Source of the DNA: Pycnococcus provasolii
Lineage: Eukaryota; Chlorophyta; Pseudoscourfieldiophyceae; Pseudoscourfieldiales; Pycnococcaceae
Direction of reading: 5' to 3'
Length of the DNA: 64,000 nucleotides
Assembly (NCBI GenBank): GCA_938743325.2
Contig: OW568870.1
Coordinates: forward strand, 908,919-972,918
Part shown: piece after piece, positions 8,564 through 16,854 of the stretch
Position numbering within the stretch: the stretch's first letter is position 1
Layout: each line of letters begins with the position of its first letter
Translations under genes and position numbers: made by a program
Notes under the pieces: model-generated
Seen by the model: only the letters and a program-made list of their open reading frames with translations
The model's database searches: none
Told to the model about the DNA's origin: nothing

Positions 8564-10762
8564 ATGCCCGCCCGCCTTGGTGGTGGTGGTGGTGGTGGTG
8601 AGGGTGGTGGTGGTGGTGGTGCGCCCGCCTGTTCCCCCTTGGGCACGGCACAGGGCACGCCTTCGTTCGCCTCCCTGCGCACGTCCAAAGGTCGTGACCA
8701 AAAGGTCTTATCCACCGTCTTGCTACAGCACCTGCCCTTCACCTCCACAACGCCCGTGCAAGCCGCCGTCATCCCGCTCCTGCTCTCGCACAAAGATGTG
8801 TGCGTCTCAGCCGAAACGGGGTCGGGGAAAACTCTCGCATTCTGTGTACCAGCCGTGGAAATCGCTCTCAACACGCGTCACGAACCAAACATCGCCGTTC
8901 TCATCCTCTCCCCCACGCGTGAACTCGCGTCGCAAACAGCTGCCGTCATCAAACCGCTCCTGGACGCCGCGCAGCTATCCATGGCGCAGCTCACTGGAGG
9001 AAAACCTGTACACGCGGACGCCGCCGCACTCGCGGCACGCAAACCGCCGAACGTACTAATAGGAACGCCGGGACGCGTCGCTGACGCTGTCCAGCGAGCC
9101 GCGCAAACGAACAACAAACACGTGCTGCGAAAACTAGAACTACTTGTTCTCGACGAGGCGGATCGACTCCTCGACCTGGGATTCCAAAAACACGTCGATG
9201 CCATCCTGTCCGTGTGCAACAAACAGAGAAGAACAGGACTCTTCTCCGCGACGCAGACGGAGGCGGTCTCCGCGCTCGCGAGGAGCGGAATGCGCAATCC
9301 CACGCGCGTCGCGCTCGCGCGCACACCTTCTGGATCAAAAGCCGCCGCTGCAGCAGCTAATACGGAGTCCAGTAAACTCGCCATCCCGGAGAGTCTGACG
9401 ATGCAGTATGCAGTGGTACCGCACGTTGGGAAGTGGCCCCTGCTTTGCAGCTATATCAGGGCACACGCCAACGAGAAGGTGCTCATCTATGTGCTGACTT
9501 GCGCGTCAGTGCGATACTACGCCGCGGCGATCAAGGCGGCACGAGGAGGTGCTGCTGGCGCCGCCGCCTCACGACTCTTCCCCGCGAACACCACCTTCCG
9601 GTGGATGCACGGCAAAATGCCGCAGAGCCAACGCCAGCGCGCTCTCGCCGAATTCGAGGCGGCGCCAAGCGGCGCGGTGCTCCTCTGCACGGACGTGGCT
9701 GCGCGCGGCCTTGACTTCCAAGGTGGCGTAGACCGCGTCGTGCAGCTCGATGCGCCGAAGGACGTCGACACCTTCGTGCACCGCTGCGGTCGGTGTGGGC
9801 GCATGGGACGGCCGGGAACGGCGCTTGCCATGCTCGCTCCGCACGAGGTGAGCCGGGGATTCCTGGATGTGATCATGGCTCGTGGCGTGACGCCACCAGC
9901 ACCCGCGGGTGGATCAGGATCGAGCTACCGCACGTTGCCATCAGACGGAGGCAACGACATCGCGGTGGCAGATACCACGGCACTCGCCGCGGGCTGGGAG
10001 CGATTCCACGCTTTCAGCACATTGCGTGCGGCGGATGCGAGGCGGCGAGCTGGCAAGGAGCTCGCCGGAAAACCACCAGAGTCTCCACCTCCCATCGCGT
10101 ACGCCGAGAAGGCGGCGACAGCGTGGCGCTCTGCCGGTGTGCGGGATGCACCCCAAGTTCTCGGTACGCTGCGGCAGCTTAGCGCCACAGATCGCTCGCT
10201 CATGGAACTTGGCGTGGAGGCGTTCGTGTCTCAGATCAAGGGCTACAAGGAACACGCTCTTCAATTCGTGCTACGGTGGAAGGATCTTGACGTTGGCGGC
10301 CTCGCGACGTCGTTTGGGATTCTGAGGGCTCCCGCGATGCCCGAGGTGAGCCTTGCGGTGAAGTGGGCGAAGTGGTGGCGCGTCGCGTCGTCGGCATCGG
10401 AAGAAGGTGATGCGGCGCTGCCTGGCCTCGTGCAGGCACCCGCGTCGGACGTTGCCGCAATCGCGTACCGTGACGAGGCGAAGGAGAAGGCTCGCCTGGC
10501 GACAATGCACGAGAAAGAGAGGTTAAAGCACGATGCTGCATCTTCGCCGGCGACGGCGAGTGCGTCCTCGCGCGCCGTTGCGGGTGGCAAGGGTGGTGCT
10601 GTGCCGTCGAAGGAGGAGCCGCCTGCGCTTACGCGCGAGACGGGCGCAAAGCGGTACAAGCGTGAACTTCAGCGCGACTTGGAGGATCTCGAGGATGACT
10701 ACCGCGAGTGGAAAGCTTCGAAGCGCGCGAAGCAGAAGGGTAAGAAGAATGCCTTCATGTAA
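8564..10762 (+). CDS. SPB4: DEAD-box RNA helicase, Spb4/DDX55 type
   Basis: This is a 732-residue nucleolar-type helicase. The Spb4/DDX55 family acts in 60S ribosomal subunit assembly. Motifs: Q-motif region TPVQAAVIP; I ETGSGKT (84-90); Ia PTRELA; Ib GTPGR; II DEAD (197-200); III SAT (228-230); V TDVAARGLDF; VI HRCGRCGR (from 406). The diagnostic LFSATQTE and the C-terminal extension with GYKEHALQF and RWKDLDVGGLATSFG match Spb4 rather than other DEAD proteins. The C-terminus is a Lys/Arg-rich coil ending in KKNAFM, suiting an rRNA-binding protein. The N-terminus has a glycine run from a GGT repeat. TGTAA overlaps the stop and occurs again just after it. Confidence 0.93.
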   Translation: MPARLGGGGGGGEGGGGGGAPACSPLGTAQGTPSFASLRTSKGRDQKVLSTVLLQHLPFTSTTPVQAAVIPLLLSHKDVCVSAETGSGKTLAFCVPAVEIALNTRHEPNIAVLILSPTRELASQTAAVIKPLLDAAQLSMAQLTGGKPVHADAAALAARKPPNVLIGTPGRVADAVQRAAQTNNKHVLRKLELLVLDEADRLLDLGFQKHVDAILSVCNKQRRTGLFSATQTEAVSALARSGMRNPTRVALARTPSGSKAAAAAANTESSKLAIPESLTMQYAVVPHVGKWPLLCSYIRAHANEKVLIYVLTCASVRYYAAAIKAARGGAAGAAASRLFPANTTFRWMHGKMPQSQRQRALAEFEAAPSGAVLLCTDVAARGLDFQGGVDRVVQLDAPKDVDTFVHRCGRCGRMGRPGTALAMLAPHEVSRGFLDVIMARGVTPPAPAGGSGSSYRTLPSDGGNDIAVADTTALAAGWERFHAFSTLRAADARRRAGKELAGKPPESPPPIAYAEKAATAWRSAGVRDAPQVLGTLRQLSATDRSLMELGVEAFVSQIKGYKEHALQFVLRWKDLDVGGLATSFGILRAPAMPEVSLAVKWAKWWRVASSASEEGDAALPGLVQAPASDVAAIAYRDEAKEKARLATMHEKERLKHDAASSPATASASSRAVAGGKGGAVPSKEEPPALTRETGAKRYKRELQRDLEDLEDDYREWKASKRAKQKGKKNAFM

Positions 10763-11223
10763 TTGTAAAACACAGAGTGTTTTATGTACATACATAGGAT
10801 CTGGTAGTTCTACTTTACTGCACACATTCGATTCGATTCGAATTTCGATTCGCCATGGACCTCCTCCTCCGACCAAAACCATGGTCAACGCACTTCTTCC
10901 TCGGGAGTGTCAGGAGGTGGGCCACGGCCCATGCATGGCCCTTTCCTCTACCTTTAGCCTTTAGTCTAAAGGTAATTTTAGCGTGGAAGAATCCATCCCT
11001 CCGTCGGGCTCAAAGCGTGCAAGTTGCGCGAAAAAGTCGAATTAAGGTTAGGGGATAACAGGACGGTACGACGAGATGATGCGATCCTTGGGGGAGAGGA
11101 AACTCAGACGGAAATATCTGCCAAACCGAATAACCCTACACCCTAAATATCTGCCAGCGAGCTTTGAGGAAGATTCGGGAGGGTAAAGTACGCGCTACGA
11201 TACGATACTGGATGTTGCGGAGT
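10763..11223. other. intergenic region before the DIRS element
   Basis: This stretch holds TGTAA at 10764, an ATTCG-rich repeat at about 10828-10853, and CCCTA-type boxes at 11132-11150. I see no gene. Short frames here, including the one entering the repeat at 11224, lack support. Confidence 0.6.
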
Positions 11224-11389
11224 AATGTAGGTTTTCCAGTGATGAGGGTCAGTGAGACCCTGTTAGCTGGGCAGCGAGGTTTCCTGTTGGGGGACCATCG
11301 CTGGACGGCTCACAAACTCGGCCAGCCCTGGTTCAGGGCTGGACAGGCGTTCGCGTATGGCGACGCCATTCCGGCTTTCGTGAGCACAC
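11224..11389 (+). repeat. left 166-bp terminal direct repeat
   Basis: By eye it is identical to 13836-14001. It contains a perfect 9-bp inverted repeat with a 3-base loop (CCAGCCCTG/CAGGGCTGG, 11322-11342). A 55-residue open frame (VGFPVMRVSE...) crosses it, and the same peptide ends the reverse transcriptase frame in the right copy. Confidence 0.93.
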
Positions 11390-11488
11390 TCACGAAGCCT
11401 CCGACTACTAGTAGTACGGGTGGACGCACACTTTACCTGAGTGACAATTTACCCTTAATCAGTGATTAAGAAGATAAGAGATTAACTT

Positions 11489-12502
11489 ATGTCGTCAGAA
11501 GACGACGCAACCGCCTCGCAAGGAGGCGAAGACGAATTTAAGGACGCTGCTGCGCAGGCTGAAGGAGAAGAAAAAGAAGAGGAGAAGATTCCCACTCCTT
11601 TGCCTTCTCCTGTCTCTGTGGAGGTTCTCGCCGGACGATTGGCCGCGCTGGAGTCTGGATCAACAGCTGCCGCTGAGAAGATTAAGGAGTTGGAGCTGTC
11701 GTTGTTAAGGGAACGCGACGCTCGCCGTGAAGCTGAGGTTCAACTTATGCAAAAGCAGCTGGCTGAAGCTACGAACAGTAAGGGTAAGGAGCCAAAGATC
11801 GAGGAAGAGACTAACTGGCGCAAACTCGAAGAATACTACGATTCTTTGGAGTACGTTCCGGTGTCTAAGTTTGCTCATCTGAACCCGTTTACCTCTCCGG
11901 ACCCTAGACACTGTCCGGCTAACGTGGAGCGTCCGCAGGCGTTCGACCTGTACGGTGATCGTGTTGCTGACGCACTCGAAGCGAGTAAGGGATCTCTTCG
12001 TTTTGAGTACTCGATTACTGAACCGCTGCTGTATTATCTGCACGGAGTTGTTCATTTTGCGAACACTGAGCTCTATCGGGTGGTTACAGCTACTGACTCT
12101 ACCGTGGAGAAACGAACTCGCTGGCTTCAGGCGACTCTCAACTCTTTGGACAGGATTCACGAGTGGTTAGCGGCCCGTAACGACATTGTTAAGCGACTTT
12201 CTGGTGCTCTGGGCGAGCACTCAGACGCGTCGCTCGTTAAGCTGCTGAACAGCGAACTGTATCAGCGAGTGGCGAAGCGGCCCCCGACCTCGAATTGGAT
12301 TGAGGCGATCCAGTCACGATTCAATGATAAGCGGACAGACGCAACTCTCGTCGCCCTGGCTAAGCAGCAGGGGCAGGCGCAGGTTGCTGGATCGAAGGCA
12401 ACAAGCACTGCTAAGCCGCCAGCTAAACCGACTGGAGGCAAGGGGCGCCCGCCGCCATCCAAGGCTCCGGCGCACCTCGGTGCCAGCCTCGAGAAGTCCT
12501 GA
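11489..12502 (+). CDS. gag-like ORF1 of DIRS-type element
   Basis: This is a 337-residue protein starting at ATG 11489, about 100 bases inside the left repeat. The N-terminus is acidic (residues 1-40) and is followed by a predicted coiled coil (about 48-100). The middle is mixed helical, and the C-terminus is basic and Lys/Pro/Gly-rich, plausible for nucleic-acid binding. There is no CCHC zinc knuckle, which is common in DIRS gag-like proteins. The role as structural protein is inferred from its position ahead of the reverse transcriptase and its composition. The reverse transcriptase frame overlaps its last 60-70 codons in another frame. Confidence 0.7.
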   Translation: MSSEDDATASQGGEDEFKDAAAQAEGEEKEEEKIPTPLPSPVSVEVLAGRLAALESGSTAAAEKIKELELSLLRERDARREAEVQLMQKQLAEATNSKGKEPKIEEETNWRKLEEYYDSLEYVPVSKFAHLNPFTSPDPRHCPANVERPQAFDLYGDRVADALEASKGSLRFEYSITEPLLYYLHGVVHFANTELYRVVTATDSTVEKRTRWLQATLNSLDRIHEWLAARNDIVKRLSGALGEHSDASLVKLLNSELYQRVAKRPPTSNWIEAIQSRFNDKRTDATLVALAKQQGQAQVAGSKATSTAKPPAKPTGGKGRPPPSKAPAHLGASLEKS

Positions 12503-14126
12503 AGAAATCCCCGCTGGGTGTGCGCCGATAGCACCCAGCGGGAATCAAGCCCTCTGTCAGCGAGTTCGTCAGCGCTGGCGGGATTGGGCACGGATTGGCG
12601 CACCGCCGCAGGTTTTGGCCTGGATACGGCATGGGGTGCGCCTGACGTTTTTGAGGAAACCTCCTCAGCCCTTCCACATGGGGGCGTCGCTGTTAAGCCG
12701 CACGGCTGGACAGGACGCTTGGTGGAAGGGCGAACTGCCGCGGCTGTTAGAGGCAGGAGCTCTGACAGCTACGACGGATCGGAGATTCGTATCGCGCGCA
12801 TTTTTGGTTCCCAAGCCTGGGACCAACAAATGGCGGCTGGTGGTGGATCTTCGTTATCTAAATCAATATTGCCGAGCTTTTGGGCTGCGGATGGAGACGC
12901 TGCGACGCTTGCGGCGTCACTTGACAGGGAATCAGTGGATGGTCGCGTTCGACCTCCAGGACGGCTACTACGCGTTGGAGATTGCTCCAGAACACCAACA
13001 ATACTTCACCATAGAAGTAGATCAGCAGGCTTATCGGGTGACAGGCTTGCCGATGGGTTGGAATGCGTCGCCGTGGGTTTTCACGCAGTTCACGAAGGTG
13101 ATAACTCGTCACTTGCGAACTTTCGGAGCCGAGCAGTTTCCGCGCAAGCAGACGATCAAACTGCAGAACAGGCAGAGAGGTATGCTGTTGCTACACTACC
13201 TCGACGATTACTTGATTCTGGGAGACACCCCGGAACAGGTGGCAGCGCATCTGCGATACGCTCTCAGCTTGCTCAGCCGTTTGGGCATAGCTGTCAACGA
13301 AAAGAAGTCCACGCTGACACCTGTGCAGCAGATAAAACATCTGGGGATCGGAGTGGACACAAAGAGAAACGTGTTCTATGTGACTCCGGATCGCTTGAAG
13401 AACTTGCAAGCGCAGGCGAAGTCGCTGTCGATGATGGCAGCGCAGAACCGTCGCTGGGTGCCAGCGCGGCGTCTGGCAAGCTTTATCGGACTGGCTCAGT
13501 TCGTTTACCTGGCGGTTCCGCCAGCACGTTTCTATCTGCGATCTCTGCACGACAGTTTGTCGCGTCGTGCGAGCTGGAGCGCTCGGGTGAAGCTGTCACA
13601 CCAGGCGCTCTCGGATCTACGCTTCTGGATTCAAATGCCCATAAAATGGAATGGGCGGACGGTGCGCGTGCCGGTGGCGGACGCACTGCTGCACACGGAC
13701 GCTTCCAAGAGCGGCTGGGGCGGAGTCTTGAATTCGAAGGTTCCTGCGACTGGATTCTGGAAGGCCCATCAAAGGCAGGAACACATTACCGCGCTGGAGC
13801 TCCGCGCGGTCCGCTTGTCGGTTCTCAGCTTCATCAATGTAGGTTTTCCAGTGATGAGGGTCAGTGAGACCCTGTTAGCTGGGCAGCGAGGTTTCCTGTT
13901 GGGGGACCATCGCTGGACGGCTCACAAACTCGGCCAGCCCTGGTTCAGGGCTGGACAGGCGTTCGCGTATGGCGACGCCATTCCGGCTTTCGTGAGCACA
14001 CCCTCCCACCCTTCCCGCTTCCTCTCTCGTGAGGTGACCGGCATGTCACAGACACGCCTTGTTAAGGTTTGTTCTTGGGGAACCATCTGTGGCCCGGTTA
14101 TAAAGACGGACACACTACTCAGGTAA
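12324..14126 (+). CDS. DIRS-type reverse transcriptase with truncated RNase H
   Basis: The first in-frame ATG is at 12324, and the frame stays open from about 12300, overlapping ORF1 in a different frame. The pol product could be made by frameshifting or reinitiation. Motifs: fingers KWRLVVDLRYLNQ; MVAFDLQDGYYALEI; GLPMGWNASPWVFT; catalytic HYLDDYLILG (about 13195-13224); KKSTLTP and LGIGVD. RNase H begins with LLHTDASKSGWGG and reaches the Glu helix (HITALELRAV). At 13836 the sequence switches into the terminal repeat, so the last third of RNase H is missing and the remaining 97 codons are repeat-encoded or flanking. The gene is therefore probably inactive. The closest relatives are DIRS/Ngaro/PAT elements. 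Confidence 0.85.
   Translation: MISGQTQLSSPWLSSRGRRRLLDRRQQALLSRQLNRLEARGARRHPRLRRTSVPASRSPEEIPAGCAPIAPSGNQALCQRVRQRWRDWARIGAPPQVLAWIRHGVRLTFLRKPPQPFHMGASLLSRTAGQDAWWKGELPRLLEAGALTATTDRRFVSRAFLVPKPGTNKWRLVVDLRYLNQYCRAFGLRMETLRRLRRHLTGNQWMVAFDLQDGYYALEIAPEHQQYFTIEVDQQAYRVTGLPMGWNASPWVFTQFTKVITRHLRTFGAEQFPRKQTIKLQNRQRGMLLLHYLDDYLILGDTPEQVAAHLRYALSLLSRLGIAVNEKKSTLTPVQQIKHLGIGVDTKRNVFYVTPDRLKNLQAQAKSLSMMAAQNRRWVPARRLASFIGLAQFVYLAVPPARFYLRSLHDSLSRRASWSARVKLSHQALSDLRFWIQMPIKWNGRTVRVPVADALLHTDASKSGWGGVLNSKVPATGFWKAHQRQEHITALELRAVRLSVLSFINVGFPVMRVSETLLAGQRGFLLGDHRWTAHKLGQPWFRAGQAFAYGDAIPAFVSTPSHPSRFLSREVTGMSQTRLVKVCSWGTICGPVIKTDTLLR
13836..14001 (+). repeat. right 166-bp terminal direct repeat
   Basis: This is an identical copy of 11224-11389, offset by 2612 bases. 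It is joined in frame to the interrupted RNase H domain, and its internal hairpin is at 13934-13954. Confidence 0.93.
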
Positions 14127-14213
14127 GAAAAAGTGTAACTATGCGTCTTTTGGCAACTACCGATTGAACGGGGGATAATTACTATTCTTGTGCAAGACCG
14201 AGACTACGGTACC

Positions 14214-14249
14214 GGCACCAAATGCGGCACCAAATGCGGCACCAAATGC
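14214..14249. repeat. three tandem copies of GGCACCAAATGC
   Basis: These are perfect 12-bp units in tandem, preceded by a near-palindromic GGTACC. The function is unknown. Confidence 0.9.
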
Positions 14250-14495
14250 AAAAAAGGCCCACTCCCCTGGTACAGTCAAGTGGTGTCAAGGGGAACTATG
14301 TAAACGGGGAGGAACCTCCGAGAATAATCGATTGATCGATTGATGGGAAATTATTAGTTCTTAGTCTATTGGAATGGAGCAGACGAAACGCATTTGGTAA
14401 AGTATGTGATCACAATTCACACGGGACCTTTCGCCTTGCAAGTCCTTGTGCCCCCTTTTTCCGACTTTTTTAGGCTGGTTTGGTCGTACTACTAC

Positions 14496-14531
14496 GACCG
14501 TATGCTTAGGCGGCCCGCTAAGCATACGGTC
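14496..14531. promoter_or_regulatory. perfect 14-bp inverted repeat upstream of the LysM gene
   Basis: GACCGTATGCTTAG and its exact reverse complement are separated by an 8-base GC-rich loop (14510-14517), 54 bases before the LysM ATG. It could be a transcription-factor palindrome, a hairpin in the 5' leader or a transposon scar. The sequence does not decide between these. Confidence 0.6.
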
Positions 14532-14584
14532 ATTCGATTTGTCATTCGCGCTGTCATTCGATTTGCGCTGTCGTATAGTCTTTG

Positions 14585-15625
14585 ATGGCGTCTTGGGTCT
14601 CCAGGCGAAGCTCGGCTTCTCCTGTGGCGGCGCAATCCTCTCTGCGGAGGAGCACCAGCGGCTTCAATGGCCGGTTTCGCAGAAGTGTGCCGCGGTGTGC
14701 CGCGAAACTTACGCAAGACGTCGACGTCGTGCAGCACGTCGTCGTGCGTGGGGATACGCTCGGGAAGATCGCAAGTACGTACGGTGTGGAACCAGGCAAC
14801 CTCGTAGGTGCGAAGGCGACGCTCTCTACCGGCAAGGCGCGAACAATTGGCAGTGACGGCACCGTGCTGCTTGGCGAAACGCTGAACATTCCGCTGCCGC
14901 GAACGTCTTTCAGGCAGACACAAGCAAGCGTTGAGGTGGCTGCGCTGCGCTTCAACGCGGCGCAAGCGAACCTTGCGGCGCTCGCTCAGGCTCCGAATCC
15001 GCTGTCCATTGTGTTCGTCGGCATATGCGCCGGCATTTCGGCCGCGCTGGCGAACTACCGCAGCCCGCCTCACGCCGTCGAACAGTGGAAGCAGTGGAGG
15101 GAACTTGTTGAAGAAGGAGGAAGAGATGCGAAGGAGGGACAGACAATGCAGGCTGAGCTTGTTGGCGTGCGCGCCGCTCTCCACGAACTTTTGACGCAGC
15201 TTAAGGATCACCAAGCTTGGTCGAAAGCTGAAATTCTCGCGATTCGCCAGGACTTGGAGAAGTGCGAGGAGACGCTCGAGCTCCTTGTTCACGCGAGAAG
15301 CAACGCGAGAACGGCCGAGGTGGGAACGGAGAGCGACATAGAGCTACCTAAGCTCGCGTCTGTGAACGAAGCATTGGAGAGCTTGAGTTCGAAAGACTTC
15401 GCTCTCGCGAGGCTAACGAACGACCTCGCGAGCATGGAGCATACGCGCGACGAACATCACCAGACGTCTCATGTCGCGCTCATGAACATTCTCACAGCGC
15501 GCTTCTTGCATGGCCATAATGCCTCGAAGGCGTTGAATGGTGCGACAAAAGTGGACCAGAGCGGCCAGAATGGCGTGGCAAGTAGCGAGCAGCAATTGTC
15601 GAAGAATGGTGAAAAGGCGGCGTGA
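14585..15625 (+). CDS. LysM-domain membrane protein, probably plastid-targeted
   Basis: This is a 346-residue protein starting at ATG 14585; an in-frame TTG just before it was ignored. Residues 1-42 are rich in Ser, Arg and Ala without acidic residues and end near VPRCAA, a good chloroplast-transit profile. A LysM domain follows (about 50-100, HVVVRGDTLGKIASTYGV), a fold that binds N-acetylglucosamine-type glycans such as peptidoglycan. One membrane helix (NPLSIVFVGICAGISAAL) lies near 138-158. The rest is Glu/Leu-rich and probably coiled coil. A plastid LysM protein could relate to peptidoglycan remnants or to envelope/thylakoid organisation, but that is inference. TGTAA lies 27 bases after the stop. 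Confidence 0.75.
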   Translation: MASWVSRRSSASPVAAQSSLRRSTSGFNGRFRRSVPRCAAKLTQDVDVVQHVVVRGDTLGKIASTYGVEPGNLVGAKATLSTGKARTIGSDGTVLLGETLNIPLPRTSFRQTQASVEVAALRFNAAQANLAALAQAPNPLSIVFVGICAGISAALANYRSPPHAVEQWKQWRELVEEGGRDAKEGQTMQAELVGVRAALHELLTQLKDHQAWSKAEILAIRQDLEKCEETLELLVHARSNARTAEVGTESDIELPKLASVNEALESLSSKDFALARLTNDLASMEHTRDEHHQTSHVALMNILTARFLHGHNASKALNGATKVDQSGQNGVASSEQQLSKNGEKAA

Positions 15626-15713
15626 GCACGCACGCGGAAGTAGTACGTTTTTGTAACCAACTCAACTAAACTTTTTGCAAATCTCAAATCTCTCTCTCAC
15701 CATCTCGTCTTCT

Positions 15714-16043
15714 TTAGAACATCTCGAGGGTGATCTCGCCGCCGGCGTGCACGACGAGCGTCTCGTCCTTATGTTTGTACTTCAGCACGACGGAATCGCA
15801 AAGGCGCTGCGACACGCCCTCGCCCGCGAAGTGCTTGCCGAGCTTGGTCTCGACGCAGCCGAACAGGGCGCACAACGCCGCGTTGCCCCTTACGTCGTGC
15901 TTGTAGACACCTCCATGGCCTCGAGCAAGCGTTTTGAGCGTCGGATCCTGGGGTCGGCCGATGAGTGCGGCGAAGGACGCCGTTGAGATGCCGGGCATCT
16001 CGACCTTGATCGGCGCTAGCGCGCCGCTGTCCCGGAAGCCCAT
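15714..16043 (-). CDS. unrecognised short protein, possibly a 5'-truncated gene
   Basis: The first in-frame ATG is at 16043, giving 109 residues. The frame is open to 16079, where a TAG abuts the GGCCTC minisatellite. The peptide is ordinary in composition and looks like genuine coding sequence (segments KVEMPGISTASFAALIGR and YKHKDETLVVHAGG). It is convergent with the LysM gene 88 bases away. The frame closes exactly where a dispersed composite repeat begins, so this may be the surviving 3' end of a larger gene cut by that insertion. I do not recognise the family. Confidence 0.5.
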   Translation of the reverse strand: MGFRDSGALAPIKVEMPGISTASFAALIGRPQDPTLKTLARGHGGVYKHDVRGNAALCALFGCVETKLGKHFAGEGVSQRLCDSVVLKYKHKDETLVVHAGGEITLEMF

Positions 16044-16095
16044 GCCCTTCTTCACTTGCTTCAGCAGACCGGCGCGCGTCTACTTCTTCGACAGC

Positions 16096-16318
16096 GGCCT
16101 CCGGAGGCCTCAGGAGGCCTCAGACCCCTCCGGAGGCCTCCGGAGGCCGCGCTTTTGGCGAGGCCTCTTGAGGCCTCCGGAGGGGTCTGAGGCCTCCTGA
16201 GGCCTCCGGAGGCCTCCGGAGGGGTCTGAGGGGTCTGAGGCCTCCGGAGGCCTCCGGAGGCCTCAGGAGGGGTCCGGAGGGGTCTGAGGCCTCCGGAGGC
16301 CTCCGGAGGGGTCGGAGC
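16096..16318. repeat. GGCCTCC(G/T)GAGGCC minisatellite
   Basis: This is an irregular tandem array of GC-rich self-complementary units. It shares a unique internal block (GCGCTTTTGGCGAGGCCTC) and the flanking motif GTCTACTTCTT with the array at 61534-61680. It ends in a poly-G run followed by the dispersed repeat. Confidence 0.92.
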
Positions 16319-16521
16319 GGGGGGGGGGGGGTGTTGGTTGCCCGTCTGGTGTTACACGCCACCTTCTTACATTTCCACGTACTCGTTATCCACAAATACT
16401 CCTTGCCCATCTTTGTTCACATTCTCCAACGGAGCCCTCTTCTCGAGTGCCTGTGTTGTAATCACATCGTATGCCTCTTCCCCAGTCATAAACGTGAATG
16501 TTGCCCCTTTGAAGTGTTTCA
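16309..16521. repeat. dispersed composite repeat, copy 1
   Basis: GGGTCGGAGC, a poly-G run and about 190 bases of nearly identical sequence are shared with 63213-63433. On the minus strand this encodes the C-terminus of the same unidentified protein in both places. Differences include poly-G length, a few substitutions and a small indel beside the stop codon. Confidence 0.9.
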
Positions 16522-16807
16522 TGACTTCTTGCTTGTCATCACCTAGCTTGTTGAACCACTCGTCGGATACCTTCCTGAGCCACCTCACATACACCATGTC
16601 AAACGTCACTCGCTTTTCGAAATTCCCCTTCTGGTAACCACTCGCTGTCAAGAACACTAGTGCCTTTGCGTGCCATTCCGTTTCTCTGCCTGCCCATCTT
16701 CCTGTTCTTGCGTTCCCCTTCACGACGCAGAAATCCCTTCGTTCTTCCCCGCGAAAAGATTCTGTTGCTCTCACAAACTGCACCACCTCGGCATTCCCGC
16801 CTGAGTT
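16367..16807 (-). pseudogene. 5'-truncated open frame of a repetitive element
   Basis: An open frame of about 147 codons has no ATG before its upstream stop (TGA at 16808-16810), so the N-terminus is missing. Its C-terminal 50 residues (from KHFKGATFTFMTGEEAYDV) recur in the subtelomeric copy at 63 kb. I cannot assign the protein to a transposase or integrase family. Being repetitive and truncated, it is most simply a transposable-element remnant. The GGCCTC minisatellite would be its 3' tail. Confidence 0.6.
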
Positions 16808-16822
16808 TCAGGACGTGGTGTA

Positions 16823-16854
16823 TTTATAGTGGGTGACTGACAGCCCACTATAAA
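16823..16854. repeat. perfect 11-bp inverted repeat
   Basis: TTTATAGTGGG and CCCACTATAAA are separated by 10 bases, just upstream of the truncated repetitive frame. It may mark the edge of the inserted element or be a hairpin. Confidence 0.7.

Larger units (their letters stand above)
11224..14001 (+). mobile_element. truncated DIRS-type retroelement with 166-bp direct repeats
   Basis: Identical 166-bp direct repeats (11224-11389 and 13836-14001) bound about 2.45 kb that encode a gag-like protein and a DIRS-type reverse transcriptase plus partial RNase H. No tyrosine recombinase, integrase or protease is present. The right repeat begins in the middle of RNase H, so the 3' part of an autonomous element has been lost or replaced. 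The repeats can be read as starting TG and ending CA, but the flanks show no target-site duplication. Identity of the repeats suggests recent formation. DIRS elements normally have inverted or split direct repeats, so this arrangement is unusual. Confidence 0.8.
14002..14584. other. intergenic region after the DIRS element
   Basis: No gene is seen. The first ~125 bases may be residual element sequence, because the reverse transcriptase frame stays open to 14126. A triplicated 12-mer and a long hairpin are listed separately. Short GTCATTCGATTTG-type direct repeats lie at 14530-14572, just before the LysM gene. Confidence 0.55.

Noticed and set aside
12518-13867. 449-codon frame overlapping the reverse transcriptase
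   Set aside because: All catalytic motifs are in the other frame; this one is Gly/Ser/Ala-rich without motifs.
14492-15292. 266-codon frame antisense to the LysM gene
   Set aside because: It has no domain and overlaps a gene with a clear LysM motif and transit-like N-terminus.
16096-16318. GGCCTC array as a CRISPR array
   Set aside because: Units are short, irregular and have no unique spacers; the genome is eukaryotic.
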